From positions 169,879,509 through 169,943,508 of the forward strand of contig OX235262.1 in NCBI GenBank assembly GCA_944472135.2: a stretch of DNA of 64,000 nucleotides, written 5' to 3'. The notes beneath the pieces are model-generated. The model had not been told where the DNA came from. It did not search any database and saw only the letters and a list, made by a program, of their open reading frames with translations. Shown piece by piece: positions 21,211-31,404 of this stretch (position 1 is its first letter; each line of letters starts with the position of its first letter). Origin of the DNA: Trichobilharzia regenti. Its lineage: Eukaryota > Platyhelminthes > Trematoda > Strigeidida > Schistosomatidae. Position numbers and translations under genes: made by a program.

Positions 21211-21400
21211 AAATGATATAAGTATAAAACTTGGTCACTGTAGTGGTAGAGCATAACTCCATTATGGATAAGATTTTATTTTGATAAATCATCCAGTGTT
21301 GTTATACAGTGATATTAACTGATGACCACGTTTCGAGCACAAACTATTGACACTTATAATCATATCAAGCTGCTCACTCACACAACTTTCTTCCTTCATT
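21211..21400 (+). repeat. Repeat X, long copy
   Basis: Contains ataagtataaaacttggtca, then ctccattatggataagattt, gatgaccacgtttcgagcac, and atcatatcaagctgctcact. Matches 49133-49300 (+) and, in reverse, 24095-24182. The two copies at 21.2 and 24.1 kb bracket the Gag-only LTR element in opposite orientations. Confidence 0.6.
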
Positions 21401-21429
21401 TATATAAATGTGTGGAATTGACTAGATAT

Positions 21430-21702
21430 TTGAATAAAAATCCATGTAGGATAATGTACACTCAGAAATAATAATACGAGTGTTATTGACCAATTACAAT
21501 CAGGTGGGAAATACGACGAGTGTTTTTTATAGTCATAATAAGCTACTTGTTAGAATGTTGTGGTGTGTTTGAATTGAAATAGAATTTTATGATTATTTAT
21601 TATCCTCTTCTGATTTGACTGACTGGTGGTAATAATATCTTCCATACATATCTCTGGTATTTCCATTGAGCCATTTCTGTTGCATCTGTTGGGTGTAGAC
21701 TC
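21430..21702. other. No recognisable feature
   Basis: Flank of the LTR element; nothing recognised. The last five bases, gactc, are the left target duplication. Confidence 0.4.
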
Positions 21703-22002
21703 TGATATATATCCACATAATGTGTGTTTTGTTTGACAGTCTGATATATTTTGCTATGTATATATGGATCGATATTCCATTATAATTAGCCAATCATGTT
21801 AAGACTGTCTATTGATTTGTTCATTTTGAATATTCGCTCACACACTTGTTCGGACATTCATATATATTTTTGCTCTCACACACTTGTGTGACATTGATTC
21901 TCCTTGTGTTTGGAAAATAGAAGTATCATCGCAAACCTAGTGGTCTTCTGATTTCCGTCTTTCTTGCGTCAGGACTATTAAATTCTCGACCAGTACATAA
22001 CA
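21703..22002 (+). repeat. Left LTR of Gag-only element
   Basis: 300 bases, tgatatatatccacat ... ccagtacataaca. Nearly identical by eye to the right LTR, except that the right copy has a 14-base gain near the cacacacttgttcgg stretch and small indels. Confidence 0.85.
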
Positions 22003-22025
22003 ATAATTTGGCGACGGGGAAAACT

Positions 22026-23544
22026 ATGGATCCTTCTAAATTGGAATTACTATTTGAACGACAAATGAAATTAATGGAAATGTTCGTCAACCAACAGACT
22101 GGTCCAACTTCACCTTCAAGCAATCCCAATCATACCATGCTACCATCTGTCGACGGAATTGTGAATAGTATTTCACAGTTCAATTATAATCCAGATGCGA
22201 ATGTCACTTTTGACACATGGTATCAACGATATGAGGATTTATTCACTGTTGATCTCGCCTCACAAGACGATGCTTGGAAGGTGCGAGTGTTATTACGTAA
22301 ATTGGGTCCCGCAGAATATGAAGGTACTGCAACCTAATTTTACCCCAAAAACCACGTGACAAGTGTTTCGATGATACAATAAAGCTGCTGCGTGAACATT
22401 TTGGAGACCACTCCTCATTATTCAGCATACGTTATCGTTGCCTCAAGCTGACAATGAATGAAAATGATGATTTTCTTACTCACGTTGGCACAGTCAACCG
22501 AGAATGTGAGAGATTTCGACTCAGGTCCTTAACAGATGATCAATTCAAAGCCTTGATTCTCATATGCAGTCTTCAATCTCCTCGTTTCACAGATATCCGA
22601 ACTCGACTGCTCAATCAGCTAGAACAAAATCCTAAGTTAACATTACATGACATAGCTGATGAATATCAACGGCTGATTAATTTGCAGAAAGACACACACC
22701 TGGTCGAATCAACACCTTCGAGAAGCTCTGATATTCATGCATTACGAAAGAGCAAAAATCTCTCATCATCCAATCCTGACCCACCTTCTTCTAATGTTCC
22801 GCGTAAATCTACACATACTCGTCCAACTTCACAAATACTGCAAAGAAGACCCCACCATCACCATGCTGGCATTGTGGCGCGTGGCACTTTGTAAAGTCTT
22901 GTCCATACAAAAATCATCGTTGCAGCAAGTGCAAAATCATTGGTCATAAAAATGGATTTTGCCAGCCACGCAAACTCAGATATCAAAATACAGCGAAAGC
23001 TCGACAAACTGTTGGTCCTAAATCCCCAAAAAAGTCAATGAGTCTAGTCGCAACCTGTCAAGTCACAACACCAGGTATGCGGAAATATCTTGATCTTCAG
23101 ATGAATGGTCATGATACACGTCTGCAGCTAGATACCGCCTCTGATATTACTGTTATATCAGAGAAACTTTGGAATGATATTGGCAGACCACCTATCACAA
23201 ATACTTCCCAGACTCTTGTCAGCGCCTGTGGTGGGCGGCTCAAACTAATTGGTGAACTCAAATGTTCTGTTTCATTCCGTAACATCAAATTCACAGGAAT
23301 TTGCTACGTCACCAAGAGTGATTTAAATCTTTTGGGACTTGATTGGTTCGATCGTTTGCATCTGGCTGATGTCCCACTAAATTCGCTATGCAATGCAGTC
23401 AAGAAGCATAAAATGTCAGACAATTCCGGACGAAGCCGAAGCCGCAAACCCAACAGACAGACGTCAACAACAAGCTCAACGGTTCCAGATAAACCCCCAA
23501 GAAAACACGCTACTAATCATCAATCTTCTCAAAAGGGGAGGTGA
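22026..23544 (+). pseudogene. Gag plus aspartic protease, two frameshifts
   Basis: Starts at ATG 22026 (MDPSKLELLFERQMKLMEMF). The Gag core includes FDTWYQRYEDLFTVDLA; a one-base loss near 22320 shifts frame, and it continues with RCLKLTMNENDDFL and LTLHDIADEYQRLIN. A second shift near 22840 leads to two CCHC knuckles (CWHCGAWHFVKSC and CSKCKIIGHKNGFC) and the protease (LQLDTASDITVISEKLW with D-T-A at the active site, then LNLLGLDWFDRL). A basic Ser/Arg/Thr tail stops at 23544, next to the polypurine tract. Nothing after the protease resembles RT. The style is Gypsy-like. Confidence 0.8.
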
Positions 23545-23856
23545 TATATATATCCATATAATATGTGTGTTTGTTTGACAGTCTGTATATTTGCTATGTA
23601 TATATGGATCGATATTCCATTATAATTAGCCAATCATGTTAAGACTGTCTATTGATTTGTTCATTTTGAATATTCGCTCACATACTTGTGTTCACACACT
23701 TGTTCGGACATTCTTATATTTTTGCTCTCACACTCTTGTGTGACATTTTGATTCTCCTTGTGTTTGGAAAATAGAAGTATCATCGCAAACCTAGTGGTCT
23801 TCTGATTTCCGTCTTTCTTGCGTCAGGACTATTAAATTCTCGACCAGTACATAACA
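23542..23856 (+). repeat. Right LTR of Gag-only element
   Basis: 315 bases with the same ends as the left LTR. It begins one base after the polypurine tract and is followed by the gactc duplication. Confidence 0.85.
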
Positions 23857-23889
23857 GACTCAATGGACCAGGATTCAGTAATCAAAATC

Positions 23890-24182
23890 TCTCTGTCTCC
23901 ACCTACCTAGATTACTTTTTAGCGTTTTAACCCTCTCCCACCCTATTGTGTGGTTGTATGTTAATGCATGTAGTGCAATAGCTGAGCTTTTTTCTAAATT
24001 ACGTATCTTCCCCGGTGGGGTCAACCATTCTTACCTTAGCTGAATTATTATGTTTCGACAATCTGATTATCCCCGATCTACTAGCAATAGTTTATGCTCG
24101 AAAGGTGGTCATCGGTTAATATTACTGTACAACAACACTGTGTGATTTATCAAAAAATAAAATCTTATCCATAATGGAGTGT
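23890..24182 (-). mobile_element. PLE 3' remnant and repeat X
   Basis: The lower part (23930-24040) resembles 37880-37975, where a PLE endonuclease end is recognisable (shared ctattgtg(t/c)ggttgt and aatagctgagct-type blocks). The upper part (24095-24182) is the reverse complement of repeat X. Too decayed to read as protein. Confidence 0.5.
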
Positions 24183-24249
24183 TTTCTAAGAAATTTTTTG
24201 TTAATATATATTTTACTGCATATAATGTTGTGTAAACACAACACAACTG

Positions 24250-24764
24250 TACAAAAGTCAACAGAGTATTATGAAAACAATTGAGATATATAATTGAATT
24301 ATTTATTCTGGAAACTTCTATTGATTTTTTTACAGTATTCATTCTTCCTTCGTGTGTGTTTAGCCACAACATCTTTTTCTCTAACATATTTAAAATTGCA
24401 CCTATTTTTTATTTATTTACCAATTTATTTAATCTTATTTTGACTGAATATTTTCTTGAATGTCCTTTAAAAAATAAGCACAGTTCAAAGTGTGTGTTTT
24501 TTCCAATTTGCAGTAAGTGGGTAAACATTTTCTTTAAGTGATTCAGTCATTTTATCAACACTGAATAAAGTCGATTTGAATCACGAACAAAATTAGATAG
24601 AATTTGAAAATTTAAACAAAGCAACAACGATACACATTCAACAATATTTTCGTGAGTTACAATCGATGTATACTATGCAAAGGAATATATATTTCATATA
24701 TATGATTCGTTGTAATAATCACTATTATATCTACACACGTGTCACTTGCTAGTTTTCTGAGAGT
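24250..24764. other. AT-rich, no recognisable feature
   Basis: Very AT-rich; open frames have low-complexity composition and no motifs. Confidence 0.5.
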
Positions 24765-25700
24765 ATGTATAGCCAATCCATCTCCACTTCTTCCTACCTA
24801 TTTGTTTCTTAATCGGTTCCTGCTGGGTTGCTTCGCTCCCAGAGATCCTTGTTGCTGATCTTTTCTGGCCAGCCATCTGATCCTGAGTACTGAACGAAGA
24901 TAGCTGTTGATGAAGGTCTGAAGTTTGTTTGAGGTGCTCTTTATGACGTGCCAAGTCTCTGATCCATTCGTATAGTAGCACTGACTGACTTCACATTGGA
25001 ATTGAAAATCTGGATCTTATTTTTGATGCTGAGTGATGTTGACCGTTACACAGACTTCAGATTATTGAAAGCTTGTCTTGCTTTTCCGATCCTCGCTGCT
25101 TTGATATCCTCGTCAGTTCTGCCTGTAGTTGAAACGATGCTTCCCAGGTAGGTAAGGGAGGTTGTTTCTTTCAGGTTCCTCCCATTTATTCTGGCTGATT
25201 GTTGTCTGTTGTTGATGCTGTGGCTGTTGGTGTTGGACAGGAATCTTTATCACCTTTGTTTTCTCTAGGTTCACCTGAAGGAAGTCCTATCTTCTCTGGA
25301 TGCTTCTTGTGCCAGCTTGTTGCTTTTCACTTGCATATCTTCCAGTTTTTAGGAAATCAGACATATATCACCGGCGAAGTCCAGATCCTCTAGGTTTTTT
25401 GTGAGTCCATTTTATGCCTGTTTCATCATTTCCCCACCCGCTGTCTGTCGCATCATCCGATCTATTGCAATCAGGAGTATCATTGGCGATAGCCCTCGAG
25501 CGGAACTAGAAGAGGGAAGCGGCGAGTTGGTCGTCAGTGCAAGGGTGACTTGGAGGAGGTCACGTGAAGAGGAGATGAAAGCATTTGGGCAAACTTGGAA
25601 ACAGGTGAAAACTCTTGCAGAGAACCGAACGCAATGGAGACGCACGGCTGAAGCCCTATGTTCCTCTAGGAATTAAAGGAAATAATAATAATAATAATGT
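24765..25700. mobile_element. RTE-A LINE with 5' inversion (twin priming)
   Basis: 24765-25497 reads on the minus strand from the RT palm (SPMILLIAIDRMMRQT, about 25495-25450) down to GRKKWRWIGYT at about 24775. 25498-25700 reads on the plus strand and supplies the next part of the same protein (RVTWRRSREEEMKAFG, then TWKQVKTLAENRTQWRRTAE and CSSRN-stop), the 3' hairpin and an (aat)n tail. The two pieces are almost contiguous in the element but opposite in orientation, the signature of a twin-primed insertion. Confidence 0.8.
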
Positions 25701-25794
25701 TCATGACAGCTTTAGCTTTTACATTTTATGCAGTAGTCATCTTGTGTTAATATTATGGAGAGTATAAAGACGAATTATCAAATGCTTGGCTAAT
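25700..25794. other. Spacer between RTE-A copies
   Basis: AT-rich sequence after the (aat)n tail; nothing recognised. Confidence 0.4.
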
Positions 25795-26430
25795 GATTGG
25801 CTAAAATGATGATCTTCATCGTTGGAAATCCGAGTGAAATATAGGGCTTCAGCAGCACATCTCCACTTCGCCTAGTTCCCTACAGTCCCTTTTAAGCTGA
25901 CCCCATGATTGTTCCTAAGCTTTCTTGTCCTCCTCACTATACGTTCTCCTCCACGTCACCCTCGGACCGATACCCAACTCGTCGTTTCCCATCCGTGTTA
26001 AACTAAAGAGATGACCTGGTACGCGATATCACTTAGTGGTTTCCTCAGCGTGTTTCAATCCCTGTCCATTTTCTTCTGCATATTTGTTGAGTAATAGGTG
26101 CTTGATTGGTTCATCTCTAGGGTTTCTTTTTGCTAATTCTTTCCGTGGATTTGATCATCTCAATAAGCAGCCACCGAAGAAGGCTGCTGATAAAAGCCTG
26201 CACCTGCTTTTCTTGAGTGACACTTGTGGGCCGAGTTACTGGCCCACATAGAAGAAGAATTGACCTGACTTTGCTGTTGAAAATCTGAATTTCATTGTTT
26301 ATGCTGCAGGGTACAATGGATTTCTGAACTCATCTCCGAGTGATGAAGGTCTGCCTTGCCTTTTACGATTCCCGTTTTGACATCTTCATCCGTTCAGCTT
26401 GTAGGTGATACTATTCTCCTTGTTGTGCAA
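25795..26430 (-). mobile_element. RTE-A LINE, C-terminal fragment
   Basis: The minus strand encodes RVTWRRTYSEEDKKA and WGQLKRDCREL (about 25970-25860), the last segment of the RTE-A protein. The region 26045-26400 matches the post-RT segment of the copies at 86-420 and 24774-25130. Decayed and frameshifted. Confidence 0.65.
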
Positions 26431-26660
26431 GATACTTGTTGAATGTTTGCGCACTTTGCTACACTGATAGGAATCATACATGTCGTGACCAAGCTAATAG
26501 ATTGTTGAGATATGCCTGTAGAGTAAGCATATTTCTATCATCCTTCATGTCTATCCAATTTTCTGGTCATTTGCGTAGAGGAACCATAGGAGATCTGGTG
26601 AGCCCAGGTTGTCCGTTGATACACAGCATAAATAAGAGGCGATGAAGTACACTAACCCTA
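26430..26660 (-). mobile_element. C3 LINE fragment
   Basis: On the minus strand a CINGQPGLTRSPMVPL block (about 26615-26565) aligns with the block YINGLPKLSKSPIV at 10.7 kb. Short, with damaged active site. Confidence 0.5.
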
Positions 26661-26739
26661 TTCAGGAAGAGAGTCTGTCACCTACAGACGAGGAATTTTT
26701 TTAATTGAGTTAATCAGGCTGCTAATGAATCATAGATAT

Positions 26740-27535
26740 ACCATTTTCATGAAGGGAAAACAACAGTCACAATACCATATAAAAATGGGACATCAGAGGC
26801 AATTCAAAGAAACCTCAAAAAAAATATCGGAATTCGAACAACGTTTAAACTGACGAATCTAATCAAAAATAAAATAAATCAACTGAAGGATCCCATAAAA
26901 ATGATGGATAAAAACAATTTGATTTACAAAATATCTTGTGCTGACTGTTCGACTAATTATGTGGGACAAACGTCCAGATCACTCGAAATAAGAGTGAATG
27001 AACATAAACGCCTAACCAAAGGTCAACCAACAGGGACACATTCTTAAAAGAGTCTTGAAAAAAATTCATCGATAGCTGCACATGCATGGGACAAAAACCA
27101 CAATATAAATTGGAACAATGTGTGTATTTAGATAAAGCAATAAGAAGACATAATTTGTCTGAATCGTGTAATGTATTTGCTCTCAAAACACATTTCGAAC
27201 AATCTGATCACACACGGACTTGTCATAGGAATATATATGAAATTAATAAAGAGGTAAGAGGTGAGAAAATAGACTTAGGTTTTTTGATTTTTGATTACAG
27301 CTTGATTCCACACTGTATTTTTGGTACAATTATGGAATTTTCAGCATGCGATATCGGTAGCCCGAATTTTGTAGGCCGACCATAGATATCAGGTGTGCGT
27401 CAGCAGGGATCGAACCTCGGACTATATGCATGGTCGGCGAGAGTCCTAACCACTGTGCCACCGACGCACAGGGTCAAGTTAAAAGGACATATTCAAGGTC
27501 AAAATAACAATGAAGATCACTAAACCAAATAGCAG
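26740..27535 (+). mobile_element. PLE endonuclease (second subfamily), SINE-interrupted
   Basis: Encodes KLTNLIKNKINQLKDPIKMM, then IYKISCADCSTNYVGQTSRS (GIY-YIG core with CXXC), LEIRVNEHKR, a frameshift near 27045, and AHAWDKNHNINWNN. A C-terminal block follows (RRHNLSESCNVFALKTHFEQ, 27140-27200, then NIYEINKEVRGEKIDLG). A SINE-1 (27280-27467, minus) is inserted just after IDLG, and the sequence resumes at about 27471. The part from about 27125 to 27535 is the left arm of an inverted repeat with 28040-28262. Confidence 0.75.
27280..27467 (-). repeat. SINE-1 inserted in PLE
   Basis: A complete minus-strand SINE-1 with gcttgattccacactgtatt tail, tatggaattttcagcatgcg block and tRNA-like head ending ccaccgacgc. 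The uninterrupted target can be read at 28088-28112 (reverse orientation) and in a third, diverged copy at about 46440-46475, both lacking the SINE. Confidence 0.85.
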
Positions 27536-27539
27536 AGGT

Positions 27540-28040
27540 AATAGTACATCTGTTATGGTATCAAAACAAAATTTACCAAAGAAGGTTTAGTGTGATGACG
27601 AATTGTTTTTGATCTCATAAAGGTGGCTTGAACTTTCTAATTGCTAGGGCTTCCACAAACTTTAGGATACGCCCCAAACACGTTTTATAGATAGGTTTAA
27701 AAGATCTGTTAACATCAATTTCATGTCCTGTCTCTATAATATGTTTCGCAATAGATGAGCTAGGTCTCCTGTTCTCACCATTAATAGGTTCTGAAGATTG
27801 CCTTTGTTTCTGGAACCATTTAGGAATATGCTGTGAAGCCATCCCTTACTTGCAGAGAGATCGATGAGTCCTCCTTATGTATGTGTGTCCACACGTACAT
27901 TCAAATTGGTAAATACAGTGGGATGTGACTTCATTTTTCGCATGTTCGAAGGGCTTAGATAGATATAATGGCTTTACATTCTCTATTATTATGATATTAG
28001 CCGCATAAAAAGTCTTTTTAACACCAGCGTTCAGTCTCTC
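27540..28040 (-). mobile_element. PLE linker and GIY-YIG (first subfamily)
   Basis: Minus-strand reading is open from LNQIAERLNAGVKKTFYAAN (about 28050) through HCIYQFECTCGHTYIRRTHR (GIY-YIG with the central Gly changed to Arg) to a stop after LCK. It continues with SSSIAKHIIETGHEIDVNRS and ILKFVEALAIRKFKPPL-stop (27615). It is sandwiched between inverted copies of the second subfamily's C-terminal segment. Confidence 0.75.
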
Positions 28041-28262
28041 TGCTATTTGGTTTAGTGGTCTTCATTGTTATTTTGACCTTGAATATGTCCTTTTAACTTG
28101 ACCTAAGTCTATTTTCTCACCTCTTACCTCTTTATTAATTTCATATATATTCCTATGACAAGTCCGTGTGTGATCAGATTGTTCAAAATGTGTTGTGAGA
28201 GCAAATACATCACACGATTCAGACAAATTACGTCTTCTTATTGCTTTATCTAAATTCATAAA
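28040..28262 (-). repeat. Right arm of PLE inverted repeat
   Basis: Encodes MNLDKAIRRRNLSESCDVFA, then LTTHFEQSDHTRTCHRNIYE on the minus strand. It is the reverse complement of 27125-27279 plus 27473-27535 (the arm there is split by SINE-1), with only a few differences visible. Confidence 0.8.
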
Positions 28263-28974
28263 GGGAACTAATTGTTTTAAATGTGTGTATTCTAAAAACT
28301 AACATGAACAAACGGGAAGAAAGACTCATAACAGAATCGACATTCATTAAAGTCACAAGGGATACATGTAACAAGGGTAACTCAGTACAACTATCAACAA
28401 ATTGGAATACAATTCAGAATATAAGAAGATAATTCGCAAATCGACTATCCAACTCAGAGAACACAACCACATCAAAATTCCGAATACAAAAAAAAATGAA
28501 TGATCAAAAAAATTAATAATGAACTATATATATATGAGTATAAATCATAAATGTGTGAACAAAACAATTCCAACAGTGGTGTGAACACGGGCAGTAATTT
28601 TGCTCGAAATATTACCAATAACAAAACTTATCATTGTGTGTGTAAACTATTAAAGTATAATTATACTTTATATAAATAATCTTGGCTGTCTATGGAGAAG
28701 GGAATGAGACTTGATATATATTAGGACCGATATGAACTTAACTGAAATCATAAGTGTGTGCGATCTGCAATTTTGATGTGATACGACAATAGAAAAGCAG
28801 ATTTCTTTATTTTCATTTCTTTCTACTAAATTATTCTGTTTTCTGTATGTGGTGTTATACAGTCCTCAAAGATATAATATCTACATTTGTTATATAATTT
28901 ATCGATAAAACGGACTTACACTGCCACCACCCTTTGTCTGTCATTTTCCAGCCGACCAATTTTGATTGTTCAAG
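28263..28974. other. PLE-derived or unassigned AT-rich sequence
   Basis: Contains a segment near 28446 (caactcagagaacacaa) that recurs at 15968 inside the palindromic PLE insertion, so part of this is PLE untranslated sequence. The rest is not recognised. Confidence 0.4.
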
Positions 28975-29760
28975 TGAAAGACAAGCTAACTATCTGAGCC
29001 ACTTCAATGTGTATGTATAAATTTAGTTGCTCCTGTGGGGAGAGAAGGCTATATAGGCCGAACAACTAGACAGCTTAACAAACACGCATTAATGAGCATC
29101 TTCCTTCATGGTTCGGAAAAGGTCAAATAAAATCCATACGAAGTTCTACTTTGGCTCATTTGATTGACAGCGGTCACCAAGTGGACAAAAAGTAGTGCCT
29201 TCAAAGTTATCTATCGCATTCCCTCGAGTCTTTCGAACGGAATCAGAAACCGTCTTTTACACTTAGCCGAAACTATGAGAATTCGAGAGAGCATTCCTAG
29301 TCTTTGCATACAAAAGAAGTTTGTTCTACCTTTGTCTCTCCCTTGCTTGCCTAGGTGAATTCTATTCAAAACCTTCCCACCTTTTCTTATCTTCCATCTC
29401 CTTCGTACTTTTATGATATGTATTTAAACTCTGATTATATGTTCACTTCACCTTTTAAGATTTGACCTAATTTATTTATTTTTTGAATTGTCTACATATA
29501 TACTTATATACATATATTACTACCTTTGTTATTCTTATCGCCACCTGCATACACCTTACTATCAATATTTTGTTATCATTATAATCATCGTTATTATCTA
29601 CGTTCAAAATATTTACCACACTATTATTATTATTTGATCCACAAAATCACTGTCATTGGTTAAAATGTTTTATATATAAATCTATGTAAATTAGAGTAAA
29701 GCCTGAATAAGATCTAATTGAAAACAACATTGTTCGCTTATATGTCTTGTTCTAATATAA
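28975..29760 (+). mobile_element. PLE GIY-YIG module and 3' flank
   Basis: Encodes SMCMYKFSCSCGERRLYRPN (degraded GIY-YIG), NEHLPSWFGKGQIKSIRSST, LAHLIDSGHQVDKK-stop, and in the next frame FKVIYRIPSSLSNGIRNRLL and ESIPSLCIQKKFVLPLSLPC (29164-29358). The 3' flank, with (att)n near 29610-29635, reaches to within about 30 bases of the TMEM60-like coding exon. Confidence 0.75.
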
Positions 29761-29791
29761 TTTAGTGTCAATTTTCTCTTTTTTTCAGGCT

Positions 29792-30429
29792 ATGCTACTT
29801 ATCAATAAAGTGTTAACTTTGTGGACAATATGCTGCATACTCTTATTTTCACAAATTTCACAGTCCAATGGGATTCTAATCAGCAACTGGTTGATTGTAT
29901 TGATACTAATGTGCTTTATGGATTTTATTCTTCTCATCACAATTGTGCTGTTCATGTCTGGAAGGTATGTGATCATCAAATTGTCAACTGACAATGAATA
30001 AATCTGATTTTGGAGTTTCCATCTCATAGGGGCTCACCGTATTTCCTATTTGTACATTTTAGACTTGGTGATTGTGATGCGGGGAGTAAACTCAATCAGA
30101 CAGTGGCATTAAGTTTTATCCTGTGGAAATTGGTTGGACAGATTGTTCTTTGCTTGTATTTTGAGGGATATATAGATGGTTTATCTTACAACGGATTTCG
30201 ACTGTTACAACAACAACAACAACCACAGCAACCACCACCGGCGAGACACCACCTTGTTTTCCTAGTATTTCCTTTATGGACTACCATGCTCATATGTTTA
30301 TTAGCAGCTTGTAGTCAAATTGTAAAGAGCCAAAGTACAACAATTTGGGCATTTCTTACAAATGAACAGCCAAGTGAATGTCATAAACTCGAAAATCAAC
30401 GGAAAACAGAAATTTCTCTGGAACACTGA
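29792..30429 (+). CDS. TMEM60-like four-pass membrane protein (2 coding exons)
   Basis: Exon 1 coding part is 29792-29964; a 98-base GT-AG intron is 29965-30062; exon 2 is 30063-30429. Joined length is 540 bases, 179 residues plus stop, with the split Arg-58 codon restored across the junction. The ATG lies three bases after a strong acceptor (ttctctttttttcag), implying an upstream 5'UTR exon. Residues 1-58 align well with TMEM60 (MLLINKVLTLW start, a single aspartate in MDFILLITIVLFMSGR matching the family's FD...GR block). Four hydrophobic segments lie at about 6-25, 30-55, 74-92 and 120-143. A Gln/Pro run (107-117) lengthens the last loop. The fourth segment has the conserved FPLW. TMEM60 function is not established; an integral membrane role is expected. 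Confidence 0.8.
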
Positions 30430-30919
30430 TGAATGCCTTTTGGTTATGTCAAATTTTTTTTATTTACTTATTATCAAGAATCCAATTTAATATATATATA
30501 TATATATATATATATTTCTTGGAATAATAGTGTTACTTTGTGTGACTTCCACCAGATTGGTTTTGCCTGTACAGTAGATAATTTGTATAGGTATGAATTT
30601 CTAAAGAAGCAGTTTCTTGAATATTTCAAAATATCAGAGATATACGTTTCTGACTTCTTGAAAGTTTCGAGGATAATGCAATTAAAAATCCTGTGGACAC
30701 TATTTTGCATCAAATCAAAAAAATCTACAGGTGGGTGATCTAGTATCCGTATGAAGACACATTTGGGTGAGTCACAATGGTTTAATCTAATGCCTAAAGC
30801 CAATAATGCTAGTAGAATGTATGGCGCTACTGAAATTCATAAAGCAGGATATCCTATTAGCCTAATAATTGACTTCACACACACACACACTAACATAAGA
30901 GATATCTGAATTTCGATAG
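30430..30919. other. 3' flank of TMEM60-like gene with (TA)n
   Basis: Holds a TA microsatellite at about 30490-30515 and a CA run at about 30876-30892. No AATAAA is clear close to the stop. Short open frames here lack motifs. Confidence 0.5.
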
Positions 30920-31302
30920 AGAAAGGACGACCAGATTCGCAGTACAAAATGATGCTATCATTCTATTTCACAGGTTCTCATCAACTGCTTCAAACTACCT
31001 GAAATTACAATGGTTATAAATAATAACATTTCATACTTCAAGGTTTGAAAGCTAATAGAGAAAACATTATAAGGTGAACGCATCTGGAATATAAGTATTA
31101 CAGTTTATAGTTATAAGTTACCATCAATTTATATACTATCAAACTATAAAAACAGAAAAAAGGGGGGTGAGAGAAGAGAGAAAACAGAAAAATCTAATGA
31201 ACAGTGTCAACATGGCAACTCAAGAAGGTTAAAGTTCATCAAATTGAAAAGTTGCTCAGTGAGTTGAGCCCACTAGTGTGTATGACTAATCAGTGTAATG
31301 AA
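30920..31302 (+). repeat. 383-bp inverted repeat, left arm
   Basis: The reverse complement of 33463-33845 with the same length and only a few substitutions; three are visible in the outer 63 bases. Starts agaaaggacgaccagatt and ends cagtgtaatgaa. It encodes nothing I recognise. Confidence 0.9.
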
Positions 31303-31404
31303 AGTGATATCGTTACCAATGGAGTGAGAGATTGACTACACTCTCTCTTACTGTATGCATAAGTTTCGTCTGTGACGTTTGATTGCAATTGCTTCAGTAA
31401 ATCG

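Larger units (their letters stand above)
21703..23856 (+). mobile_element. Complete Gag/protease-only LTR retrotransposon
   Basis: Both LTRs (21703-22002 and 23542-23856) have TG...CA ends and are flanked by gactc (21698-21702 and 23857-23861). A primer-binding-site candidate tggcgacgggg (22009-22019) follows the left LTR, and a polypurine tract (aaaaggggagg, 23531-23541) directly precedes the right LTR. The 1.54 kb between the LTRs encodes Gag, two zinc knuckles and an aspartic protease only; there is no RT, RNase H or integrase. Intact priming sites, ends and target duplication show that it was mobilised in this short form. The plan is that of TR-GAG elements known from plants. Confidence 0.85.

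Noticed and set aside
21318..21345. Third hammerhead ribozyme (ctgatga near a cgttttcg-like block)
   Set aside because: CTGATGA is on the plus strand but CGAAAC is only on the minus strand; no GAAA or GTC follows in sense, and other repeat X copies do not conserve the block.
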